DNA from: Diaporthe sp. PMI_573
Lineage: Eukaryota > Ascomycota > Sordariomycetes > Diaporthales > Diaporthaceae
Length of the DNA stretch: 64,000 nucleotides
Direction: 5' to 3'
Assembly: GCA_021399435.1 (NCBI GenBank)
Contig: JAJTUP010000066.1
Location: 1 to 64,000 of the forward strand
Both the position numbers and the translations under genes were made by a program. The notes beneath the pieces are model-generated. The model had not been told where the DNA came from. It was given only the letters and a program-made list of their open reading frames with translations, and searched no databases. Positions 32,079 to 42,489 of this stretch are shown here, piece by piece (within the stretch, counting starts at the first letter, position 1; every line of letters starts with the position of its first letter).

Positions 32079-32292
32079 GCTAAAAACACAGTTGTGTCTT
32101 TTCACTGCGATTGGTGACCCGCTTTCTTGGCCCGACCACACATCAAGAGCCACCACCGTGTTGATGCCGGACTCTCATTGAAAAACATAATTGCTAACAA
32201 CGCAGCTGTGTTTTTCACTGTGATTGGTGCGCTCCCCGGCTGAATCTGTGGCGGAGCCCGCTTTCTTGGCCCAACCACACATGTCCAACCAA
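32079..32292. repeat. Imperfect local duplication
   Basis: The segment at 32079-32150 recurs at 32190-32292: both have ACAGTTGTGT/GCAGCTGTGT, TTCACTGYGATTGGTG and CCCGCTTTCTTGGCCC followed by RACCACACAT. The second copy has about 26 extra bases between the two halves. Confidence 0.6.
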
Positions 32293-33610
32293 TCGTTCTG
32301 CTACAAAAATAGCGATCTTCGCGGAGCTAGACAAGGATAGTCCGCTTTACTAGCCAAGAGGGGGGTCTTTTTGAACTCTGAACCAACTAGAGACCCTAAC
32401 TCCTCCTGCATGGTCAATTTATCAATAGAAAATAAGTTAGCAAGGGTTTTTGGAAAGTCAGCTCTGCCGCGCACCATACGGCCCTTGTCTAACAATGTCC
32501 GGGTGGTACGGCAATGACCGTAGAATGCTCGCCGATTCGCGCAAGCGACCTTGCGCCACGACGTCGCCCTGCTCGGTTTCGTGACACTGTCAAAGTGCTA
32601 TCAGGATGTCTCATTTAAAATGCATAACGGACTGTTTAAAGTTCTCAGACAATCCTCAGTTTTCGGTGGCTCCTTTGCCCCTAGTGCTTCTTCCACTATG
32701 TGCCTAAGCTTCTCATTGGACTCAGAGAGGAGGGCGCCATATTGCCGTGAAGTATGCGTTCGAGAGGGAGGCAATGCAATACAATACTAGTCACTTGTAT
32801 CGACCAAAGGACCATTTACCGACGAATGGAAACTGGGGGAAGGTTCCAAACCATATAGTGCGCCTTTGAGCCATCGATCCGCCAATCTACCGGCCATCAT
32901 GTGGCAGCCGACAGGTCATGCAGATTCATGCAAGGCAGGATGAAGTTGGGGAAGGCAGATTGTTCCCTTGCAGGTCATTGAAATGGGGATGGGGGCCTCT
33001 GACCAAGGTGGGTGACGACATGTGGGTTATGGGCTACGCGCATCCAAGAATCACGAGATTCCACTCTTCTTAATGAGTCACCGGACCCTGTTGGTGAAGC
33101 TCCAGATTTAGAACTGCAAATTTCCAAGCCTCTTCTGCCTGCTGCGCCGATCACCAGGGGGAACTTCTAAGGCCGTCCAGGTCCCGTTTCACGCCCGGCT
33201 GGCCTGATGTCTAGAATGCCACCAACCACTTCGCATAGCCTTCTTGACCAGGAAACCGCTCTGCGGGGAAGAACCGCGCAGCCAAACATCATTACGTGGC
33301 CCCTGGGTCCTCCCTCTCATTGCGTGAAGCCCTGCCACGCCAGTGGAATCCTCTAGCCTCCTAATCGGCGTCAAGACGCAAGTCCACCTCATCCGTTCCT
33401 TCGGCATCGCCGGTTATTTGCCATACGTAGGCGATGCACACTCAAGGGTAGTGGACTCAGGGTGCATGAGTTCCGTAAATGGCGAAAAGCCCTGACCCGA
33501 GGATGGCAGTGCAGAAAGGGAAGGGGGCATGATCGGGGATTATACCTGGTTGTTCAGTTCTTTAGCGTGCTCGCCGAAAATTGACATCTCGACGATAGGC
33601 ATCGACTTGG

Positions 33611-33670
33611 AGAGGGGAAGGAAAGGGGGGGAAAGGGAGGGAAGGGGAGGGAAGGGGAGGGAAGGGGAAA
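33611..33670 (+). repeat. G-tract with G-quadruplex potential
   Basis: GGGAGGGAAG-type units repeat five or more times (AGGGAGGGAAGGGGAGGGAA). There are many more than four runs of at least three G with loops of one to three bases, on the plus strand. Confidence 0.7.
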
Positions 33671-34421
33671 CAGACCCTTGGTCAGAGGGAAGGCACCATC
33701 CCAAATTAGCGGCGTCGCGACGGCCGCCAGGAGAGGAATTAGACGGAGGTGGAAGCAGGCAGGGCCAGGCAAGGAAGGGAATGAGATGCGAAGGTGAAAG
33801 AAGTTCAAGGTACAAGAAGGGGACGTCGCGGGAGGGGACCTCTATTTATCTTGCGCCGCGAGAGCGAGGAACGCGGGCGGGTCAAATGGGCAAGAGGCTG
33901 AGGTAGCGCTATGCCCGATTATCAAGAAAGCTTGTTTTCTCTGCTACCAGTTCATGTCCCTGTACCCGCTGACGATCGAGGTGTCGCCCAGTCATCAGAA
34001 GCTGTGCCCGACGTGGATGCCAGCTCCCTGCTCATCTACAGTGCGGAAGAAGCACAAGGTCCTACTCTGGGACCTCAGTCGGCATCTGGAGCAAACGGCT
34101 ATCCGCGACCTAGAGACTAGATTGGGGATCCGCCGACCGATGCACATGGATTCTACGGCAGGGCCGTCCTTGACGACCACTGGGACCATTTCATTGGGGT
34201 GGTTGGCGCTGGAGCTGCCTCTTCGTTCTCTCTCTAGGGACGAGCAGGACTCATCTTCAACTGTCGCAGCGGCCGCGGAGTAACTTAGCTACCGTATGGC
34301 AACATGTCCCATCCCGGGATATACCCATTCATATTTCACCCGTGACCATAAAGTTCTCTTCCAAAAGCTGATACACTTTCGCCCTGACTTGGTGTTGTCT
34401 CATGCCCCGAAAGTGATGGTT

Positions 34422-34449
34422 ATACACACACACACACACACACACACAA
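34422..34449. repeat. (CA)n run at the LINE 3' end
   Basis: A pure AC/CA run of about 14 units lies directly beyond the LINE 3' terminus. The other LINE copy ends at a (TG)n run on the same strand (722-741). Confidence 0.8.
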
Positions 34450-37010
34450 TTTATTCCGCCCGGCGGGCTTAACCCGAATGGGCAACTATTAACAATTTGA
34501 CCATACATTTCCCAAGATATGCCTTGATCTCCTTAAAGCCCATGCAAAGTCCATTCTAGCTTATTTGCCTTCTTCTGCCATTTCTCTTCGGATTCTCGTG
34601 GGTTAGTAGGATTAGTAGTAGGCTGGCTTGGAGGCGATTCTCCAAGTGTTCAGCGTCCTATCCTCGGCGGCTGAAGCGGTGCCTGCTGTCCGTGGCACGA
34701 GGTGATGGGTGTGGGTTCGGTGGTGGAGAGTGGTGGGTGATCGGTTAAGTGTTTTAGTTGCCCGACGGTTGGTTTGCGTCGAGCCGGCCCGTGGCTATTG
34801 CGAATCGTATCGTTGCCCGAACGGCCTCTAAGTTTGGAGACCAGTCTTTGTTATCTGATGCTGATTTTCCTCCTAGATAGAAAGAAATGTTGCTTCTGTG
34901 AGTGTTTGTACACCGGAGCATCTCCATCCGGTACGCCGTCCATTTTCTACATCGGAAGAGGAAGTGTTTTACTGTCTCTGCTGCTTGTCCACATGCGCAC
35001 TGCTCTGACGGGGCTACCCCGATTCGGTGGATGTAAGCGTTGAGTCTTGCCATGCCTGTTCTGAGTTGAGCAAGCACAGTGGCTTCCTTCCATGTTAGAC
35101 GGTCATAGAGTTGCGTTGTATGTTTGCCTGGCAGTGCTGTGTCGACTCTCTTAGAGTGATTTCCAACCTTTTCTGGAAGGTGCTTGCTGGCGCCTGTCTT
35201 GGAACGAGCTACGTTGAGAGTAGTCGACCGCATCCTGGGCGTTTCTGCTTCTGGAGTGGCACCGGGATGAGTGGCCTCTCTGGCGTTTTCCTTGGCAATT
35301 TTTAGGAGCTTGTCTCCTTCGCTCGCAGGGAGCCATCGTATTGTCACTATGTTTCCGCGTTTGCGCATTTCTCCGACAGCCTCATAGATGTGGCGGATAT
35401 GCTGTTGGCCAGACTGCTGTCGAGGTTGCCGAAGGGTGAGAACGGCCGCTTTGTTGTTGCTTGATAGCACGATACTGCTAGATCTGAGCATTGGTAGCGT
35501 GCTCAAAGCGCGTTCCATCGCTGCCAGCTCTCCGGAGTATGGGTTCTGTTCCGATCTTGCGCCAAGCGTAGAGGAAAAGGTCCCAAGCTTTGGGCTACCA
35601 AAGACGGACGCGGGCAGCGAGACAGCTCCCCCAATTCCCACCACGCCGTTTCGTGCTGAGCTGCTTACGGCGATGCGCACATCGTAGTTGTCCGCTGACT
35701 GCGTCGCTGTCAAGTCCTCAGTAATGGTCTGTATGCGTTCCTCCCATGGCGATAGCGTGAACGGGTTGATGATTTCTAACTTCTCCATTGCTATGCCTTT
35801 CAGTGCGTCTGCCACCTGGTATAGCGGCGAGCGGTGTCGTTTTCTGAACTTCCGCATTCGAGACGTGTTTCTGCGTAGTGGATTGGTATCTGGCAGGGTG
35901 TGAATGTCGGTCCACAGCTTGGTGGCCCGTCTCCAGAACCGGTCTCGTGCGCTGGCGATGTGAGCCTCCGCTTCTGCTACACTCGTTGCCACTGTGAGGA
36001 AGGTCCCCACGATTGCTTGCGCCGCCATTCTCTGGACCCTGTTAATAGGTCCCACGAGTTTGTCCTTGTATGCGTGCATCTATACACTGGAGGCATAGTC
36101 CACTACCGGGGCGACTGTGCATGTAAACAGCTGCCGCGCCGTGGATGGGGACAGGCCTCGGAGTCTCCGCAATTCCATTGCTGCCTCCAAGCCCTTGGAT
36201 GCAGCCCTCAAAATGTGTTGTTTAAACTTCAGCTTCACATCCATAACCACTCCAAGGATTTTGACATGGTCCTGAGGTTTGACAGTCTGTCCCTTGACGA
36301 TGAAAGGTAGCGCGTCCGTCTTGTGTAAATTGCGAGTGAAGTGTATGATTGCTGTCTTATCAGCCTCAAATGTTGCACCACTCCTTCTCTCCCAATCCAA
36401 GGCGTTCTTGATAATGGCGTCGATGCCTTCCCGGTTGCTCCGTGCCGTGGGTCCCGTGACCCACGCGTTGAAGTCATCAATAAAGGCTATCGCACCCCCA
36501 TAACTATCGATTCGTCGTTGCACTAGGTCTGCGTTGAAGAAGAGGAATAGAATCGGAGACAGGGGAGAGCCCTGTGGTAGACCAGCCTGCGGTAAGCTCT
36601 GAACCTTAGAGGACTGCCCGTTAACTTGGATCGTTGCTGTACGCTCCGAGCAGAACGCCTCTATCCATCGGAGCAGTTCCTCTGGGATGCCTCGCGCCCT
36701 CATCCGCTGAAGAAGTCTTTCCTTGCAGACTCCGTTGTAGGCCCCTTTGACATCAAAACTGATCAGGCTGACTATCTTTCGACCCCGCCAGGCAGTATAG
36801 ATCTGTTCCTGGAGCAGCACCAGCGCTTGTTCCGCAGACCGCTGTTTACGGGCCCCGAAGTGGTTAGTCGGGAGGAGCCCATACGTCTCGACCGCGTGAG
36901 AGATCCTTTCCGCGACTACCGATTCTAGCACTTTGCCGAGCGTTGCTAGAAGCGAGATTGGTCTCCAGGCTTTAGCCACTGTATAATCCTCTTTGCCAGG
37001 CTTCTTCGAT
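34450..37010 (-). mobile_element. Tad1-clade LINE, 5'-truncated
   Basis: The element starts inside the RT domain near 37010 (KKPGKEDYTVAKAWRPISLL) and runs to the CCGGGCGGAAT block beside the (CA)n tract. ORF1, the endonuclease and the first RT motifs are missing, the usual outcome of incomplete target-primed reverse transcription. There is no poly(A) tail. Flanking duplications were not found. Confidence 0.85.
34754..36979 (-). pseudogene. LINE reverse transcriptase - RNase H ORF with one TAG
   Basis: The RT part (36979-36083) shows ISFDVKGAYNGV, GLPQGSPLSPILFLFFNADL and the active-site motif AIAFIDDFNAWV. After a TAG at 36080-36082 the frame continues in phase (MHAYKDKLVGPINRVQRMAA) into an RNase H-like domain: NPYSGELAAMERAL, RQPRQQSGQQHI and IRWLPASEGDKLLKIAKENA. 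It ends with a zinc-knuckle-like CACGQAAETVKHFLFRC. The stop replaces what should be Trp (TGG to TAG). Confidence 0.8.
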
Positions 37011-37996
37011 TGACATATATAGCATGAAAAGAATTGTGAGCTTCAGATTCGGACATCCAATGTGGAATTCCATTAACCTTTTTATATTGTAATATGGGGT
37101 CTTTCCCAGGATCTAAGAACGTCAGCTTTGCATCATCTAGTGTGTGTTTTACTACCTTTGGGAACAAGAATTCTTAAATTAGGAAACGGAGCAGTTGCTG
37201 TAACCAACCTCGTCCTAGAATTTACGAGTTCCGATTTCGTTTCCTAAAATTAGAAAACAATATCAAGGGATTGTGTACAGGTGTCTCTATTAAATTGTCA
37301 CAATGTTAAATGGGCTTTCTTGTATGTACGTACGTGGTACCGCGTTGACGATGGTTCGGTTGGTTGTTCATTGCTTGCTTCTCTTACGTACAAAGAGGGA
37401 GCTTCTGGGCAGCTGTACGATAAGAATGCTTTCTTGGCGCTTGGCGCTTAAACGCCATCGGTTTCTCCACCTATGCCCCCCTTTCAGCCAGTGAGGTCAG
37501 TGCCATTCTTTTCTTTTGGGGGAATCTCCACAGTAATCATTGCCAGCCTAGACCCACTTAACCGGTAAAGAGCCGAGCATTGAAAAGAATGTACCTGTAT
37601 ATCGGCAAAGCCCCTTCATCTAGCAAGCCCTCCCCACTCTGGTGTCTTGGTGTTTCAACCGCCGCTTGGCACCGTGCCTTCATGTCAGGTACGTCAGGTT
37701 GATGGCGGTTGGAATGCACGCCAGGTTCTAGATTGCTCGCGCCCCTGCCAGTTGATCATCGCTCCCACCGAAAGTTCCAACCCGCACGTCAGGATTGTCA
37801 CCCTATATCCGATCCTATCCTAATAGGTCGCTAGATATCCCTGATGGTGATCGATGATGACTGCTACACAGTACAGGCTACCAGCCCGCCCTGCCCGCCT
37901 TATTCACATCTGCCAGTGCTACCTTATCCCAACACTCTCCGCCCCACAGCGTCCATACCGCCTGGCTCCAGCAACTCTCTGTCTCTCTCGCCCATC
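37011..37996. other. Intergenic
   Basis: Next to the LINE a minus-strand scrap (DPGKDPILQYKKVNGIPHWM) may be the sequence into which the LINE inserted. Otherwise nothing recognised. Confidence 0.4.
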
Positions 37997-39241
37997 TCAA
38001 TCCTCTAAAATAATACTCACGTTCACCACAGTCGCACTAAATGGCGTCAACAACCCCGCCCGCATGTTGTCGAACGTCTCCCCCCCAAAAATCATCAAAT
38101 GGTCCGGATAATCCTTCAGAACATGGATCGCACGGCTGTACACTGCACCCGCGGGGGTGTCATGCTCCTCCCAGCCGTCCAGACACCCGCCGCACCGGTT
38201 CGTGTACACGCTCGCGAAGTCCGCATCGCTGACAACGATCGTGCCGTTGTCGCCGCCGTACGGCGTCCACGTCACGTAGGGGCTCGCGTTGGGCGCCTTG
38301 GTGCCGTCGATCACGATCGGCTGGCCCTGCGAGTGGCCGAAGGACCACGGGTCGTCGGCGAGCACGTAGTACACCGGGTAGTTGGCCCCGTGGGACGACG
38401 AGTTGCCCACGGGCAGCTCGTGCACGAGGATCCACTTGGCGATGGGCGGGATGTGCGCGATGACCGTCATGCCCGGCCGCGCGAGGTATTCGTCGTAGGC
38501 GACATCGTTGACCACGGGGCCCCAGGTTTTTAGATCGGTGGAGACCTGGTGTGAGAGTTTTTGGCCGTGGAGAGGGTCGTGCTGGTCCGAGTAGTGTACG
38601 GAGATGGCACCTTTATAGTTCCTGGGAGAGGGGAGTTGAGGGTCAGTATATCTCGTTGGTGGGGCGAGGGTAGCCGTAGGTGTGGGAACCGGTTTGAGAT
38701 TGATAGCTTACTGGATCCATGGCTCCCACACGGGAGTGGCACCGTTGGTGGTGTTGGGCGGACCGCCTTGGGCGACGTTGCTGACGAACTGCCAGCTGCG
38801 GCCGCGGTCGAGACTGGCATACAGGTCGATGTGCGTACCGGTTCCGCTCCAGCTGTTGCCCGAGGCCAGGATGGTGCCGGCGTCGAATCCGCCGACAGGC
38901 TCGAGGAGCTCAGAAAGGGCTGGCTGTGCGCTCATACCCCAGCCGTTCACCTGGTCGCGCAGGTCCGAGATATGGGCCCAGCTGGCGCCGCCATCTTTGC
39001 TCTCGTAGATGGGGAAGTATGGCGGGTTCGGTCCGGAGAAGGAAGTTGTTGCTAGGATGGTGCCGTCTTCAAGTTCGGTGAAGCGAGGGTAGGTAACGGC
39101 TTGCCTACCCGTGGGCTTGAAGATTGTGTTATTGACGAAGAATCCGAAGGGCTCGGGTGAGGCAGAGTTCGACCCAGTCCCCTGTGCGGCGCCGTTTTGC
39201 GCGAGCAGCGCAACTGTCAAGGATAAGAGACCAAGCATCAT
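37997..39241 (-). CDS. Secreted exo-arabinanase-like glycoside hydrolase (GH93)
   Basis: Exon 1 is 39241-38712 and exon 2 is 38621-37997, split by a 90-bp intron (GTAAGC...CCCAG). The product has 384 residues. It starts MMLGLLSLTVALLAQNGAAQ, a signal peptide. Asp-box (BNR) turns are SKDGGASWAHI and SLDRGRSWQFV. VNGWGMSAQP, TPVWEPWI, YSDQHDPLHGQKLSHQ, ARPGMTVIAH and SPYVTWTPYGGDNGTIVVSD match the order seen in fungal GH93 exo-1,5-alpha-L-arabinanases. It would release arabinobiose from plant arabinan outside the cell. A GTGAGT near 38020 could add a small third exon. Confidence 0.85.
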
Positions 39242-40301
39242 ACTCCGAGTGTGCAAGCACCATACCTGAACATGACTAGTGTCTATCTGCTCAGGTAGTA
39301 AGAGCTGCTGCCATCTTGCCTTTATATATGTCTGCCGCAAGCCATCTACTACGTCTTGATAGTTGCCAAAGGGTCCATCATGCTGCCACTTCCCACTCAG
39401 TGACCACTTGCTAATTATCCGGAGCTCTCTAGCGGGGTCGCTGCCGGTTGAGTAGCCGTGGCCCCATTCGGACCAAATCACCCACTTTACAAGTGCTTAT
39501 TTCTCCGCTGGCACCACACTAGTCAAGTTGTGCGGGGGGGAAATATTTTTTTTCGTTTCTGGGTAATTAACCGGAGCGCGGTTAAAACAAGTTACGAAGG
39601 TTTATCGGGGAAGCCATTGGAGCATAATCGGCATGACCACCTGCAACGACGTTGACCACGCAGGTAATAACGCCAACTCTGCAGCTCGACTAACCGCTTG
39701 CTAACGGGCCACCGGCGCCGTACCCTCGTTGCTGTTGACACGATGACCTGCAATGCCTCTCTTTGTAAATCCCAGGCTGTAAGCTCATTTGGTTGTTACG
39801 CCTGCTCAAGGATCAATTTCATCGAATGCAACAAATCAGAGGAGCTCCCCTTATAAGGCCAAGTATCCAGTCTGAAGTTTGGGGGGAGGGGGGCCCGCAA
39901 CACCGTTGACTTTGTAGCCGACATAAGGACTGTCTGAAACTTGAATACGGACCAAAACTGTTATTCTCTGCATTCCCGGAGCAAGGGGAAACTTCCTGCA
40001 AATGGCAAATGGGCTGCGGTCACTTGGAAACACAGTCAGGGGCGCCCGGGCGGGTCTGCTACACCAGGCTGCCATTGCGTGCATGCTTCCTGTGTAGTGT
40101 CGGAATTTCTCTTATTCGGTGACCGAGAGAATTACTCCTCGGACCACTAATATTAAATAAAGTCTTAACAGTGGCAACGCCACTGGATAGCCTTGACCGA
40201 ATGATTAAGATCAATGGGTTGCCCTCTCAACTAGTCCGAATTATTGTTTATGATATAAGCAATTCTAACACTGAATTCTTTCAACCAGCTCACGAGATCG
40301 A
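39242..40301. other. Intergenic
   Basis: Upstream region of the GH93 gene and downstream region of the kinase gene. No further gene recognised. Confidence 0.5.
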
Positions 40302-41630
40302 TCAGCTGTTCGCCGTCGATGGCACGGGGATGCACTTCGATATGGTAGTGCGTACGACCACGGGGAGGAACAACAGCCCATGGTGTACATCCTGATCGCC
40401 ACCGACCCGGTCGAGATCTTCGACATCCTCCTGCGGCACTTCCTGCAGCAGCATCCACATGGTTCGGCCCAGGCTGAATACCTCTGCCGCCTCACAAGCC
40501 CTCGGCCAGCGCCTGCTCCACTCCGGAAAAACGTTCCATGCCGGCCGACCCCGGGGGAGGTTCACCCGCACAGGTCCTTGGTATTGCGTGTACACCAATC
40601 TCGGGGGAGCATTTAATCCATCCACCTCGTCCACATCCCATTCGCCGTCTGCTTCTGGTGCAAGAGTATACAGGGGCGCCCCGCTCTGCTCCCAGTCGAT
40701 CAGGATCGTATTTCCGTGGTCGTCCACGAGGAAGTTGGCCAACTTGATGTCCATGTGGTACGTATGCGCTATATGGTGTGTATGTGCGACGGCCGAAGAC
40801 ATCTGGAGACACCACACCGCCTTGTCTTGCAAACTGAGGCATCTTCCGTGCTTCCTGCTTCTGGTGACCTGATCCTCTAGAGAGCCCCGCGCCATGAAAG
40901 GATAGAGAGTTCCACATACGACGGCTTTGCCTTCGTTTCCAAGATAGCTAGCCACGACGAGGATCCGTGGAGGAGATAGGATATTAGGATGCGGCGGCAT
41001 CGAGGCGAGAGTCTGGATCGTGTGATAGAAGACGTCGCGGTTGTGCATAAATTCGTCCCGGGACGTCAGAAAATCGACGAATTCGATGCCTTTCAAGACA
41101 TACAGCAAGTCGGACTCGACCGTCGGGGCTCGGCGTACGACGGCTGATGTTCCCCTCCCCGACAGGTGGTAGAACAAGATGAGGTCTCGACGGTCGACGT
41201 ACTCGTAGTTTCGCTGCGTGGCATCGTTCATGAGCAGGGAGTCGACCGACGAGAGTGCGCACAAATATTGCTGGTAGAGCGCAGATTCATATCGTACACG
41301 CCAGTTGATCCCCTCCTTCGCCTTGCCATCGAGGTCAACGATCGCGTCCGGCGCCGCTGCCGCAAATGTACAGTTCGGCCATGCCTGGCGGACCGCATCG
41401 CCGAACGCCGTACGCATCGCAGCGCGCTCTGAAAATGTCTCACTGCTGGACCTGACGGGCAGTTCGTGAAAGCAGGTCACGATGCGGCTCGCGATGCTCT
41501 GGGGACGCGCAGCATCCCACGAAACTCGGAAGGTAAGCGCAGCTCCCTTTCCGTCGTGTGCATGAGCAAATGCCTGGTTTTCATCATCGTTGCCCCAGAT
41601 ATGATCTATCCGAATGTCGTGAGCTGCCAT
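40302..41630 (-). CDS. Protein kinase-like protein, C-terminal tail out of frame
   Basis: A single frame of 442 residues from ATG. The kinase core shows GTLYPFMARGSLEDQV (hinge), the catalytic loop YHMDIKLANFLVDDHGN (H-x-D-x-K-x2-N variant) and IDWEQSG in place of DFG. CEAAEVFSLGRTMWMLLQEV is the F helix. The N-terminal 200 residues are a divergent fungal-type extension. The last residues (SKCIPVPSTANS) are followed, one frame over, by AIDGEQLIDLVSWLKEFS, which is the expected final helix, so a small indel near 40340 probably ended the protein early. Activity is uncertain with the changed DFG. Confidence 0.72.
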   Translation of the reverse strand: MAAHDIRIDHIWGNDDENQAFAHAHDGKGAALTFRVSWDAARPQSIASRIVTCFHELPVRSSSETFSERAAMRTAFGDAVRQAWPNCTFAAAAPDAIVDLDGKAKEGINWRVRYESALYQQYLCALSSVDSLLMNDATQRNYEYVDRRDLILFYHLSGRGTSAVVRRAPTVESDLLYVLKGIEFVDFLTSRDEFMHNRDVFYHTIQTLASMPPHPNILSPPRILVVASYLGNEGKAVVCGTLYPFMARGSLEDQVTRSRKHGRCLSLQDKAVWCLQMSSAVAHTHHIAHTYHMDIKLANFLVDDHGNTILIDWEQSGAPLYTLAPEADGEWDVDEVDGLNAPPRLVYTQYQGPVRVNLPRGRPAWNVFPEWSRRWPRACEAAEVFSLGRTMWMLLQEVPQEDVEDLDRVGGDQDVHHGLLFLPVVVRTTISKCIPVPSTANS

Positions 41631-42275
41631 TGGTCAGAGGATCGAGCGACTGGCCGAAGAAGAGGCGTTTGTGTACAACGAGATGTTAACCTTTTTGACC
41701 CATCGACGAATGAGGACCGGGATCCTGCTCATTCAACAAACGGCGCAAACGAGACGTGTGGCTCTGGATATCCAAATTCTCCCTTGCAGAGGTAATTTAT
41801 TTGCCTATCTGTCGAGGATCTTCAATGGCTTGCGCATGTCTCAAAGGAGAAATCGGATATCGTTGGGTTTCCTGTACCTGTTGTTTGAGTGAAGGAGCTC
41901 AAGGAGACTCAGGGGGAGCTTAGCAAGATGTGCTTGGCTACTGCGTCAACGTCGAGCGGCATCTTTCAAAACTATCATTGATCCCTATCATCTGGGACAG
42001 CGTCGGTTGACACTGCCAAGAATACCCTAATATAGATTGTAGTGTGTTCACCACCCAAAGTAGTTAGCTCTGAGCCGGATCGTCAGTGTGCTATGTCCTT
42101 TCTCCTTTAGCAGGGCCACCATAGTCCATAATAGAAAAGGGTGGCAAGGCGACGGCCGCGAGAGCCATATATCAACGGAGTTTAAGCAATATTGCAAAGA
42201 GCACAACATTATCCCTATCAGCATGCCACCACATTCCTACCATACCCGAGAGGAATGAAAAGTTATCTGTTGCTA
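41631..42275. other. Intergenic
   Basis: No gene recognised between the kinase start and the repeat at 42276. Confidence 0.5.
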
Positions 42276-42489
42276 ATTGCTCAACCTACCTGGCTGAACA
42301 AGGAGGCCGTGGCACCCTTATCTACTATACAATACTTGTGTTGTCTCACCGCCTTCCTAATCTCCCAGCCGCTAGTACCACCGACTTGTCAACCTTCCCT
42401 GCCTTGTATTTTTGTCGACCTCAATAGAGAAGGCGGTGTCTTTAGGTTTTCACTTGGCATATCACTGCAGCTCGCACACCGCCTCCCTA

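Larger units (their letters stand above)
31104..34421. other. Long intergenic stretch with repeats and one Ser/Thr-rich relic
   Basis: No intact gene. It holds a Ser/Thr-rich scrap, a local duplication, a poly(A) run at about 31924, a purine-rich G-tract and short unrelated frames. A frame at 33954-34283 looks partly protein-like (YPLTIEVSPSHQKLCPTW) but is not recognised. Confidence 0.4.

Noticed and set aside
33529..33906. Frames through the G-rich tract
   Set aside because: Low-complexity Gly/Arg/Lys or Pro/Leu translation of the purine tract.
38041..39055. Several long open frames on the plus strand at the GH93 gene
   Set aside because: High-GC shadows of the arabinanase exons; no domain and no start context.
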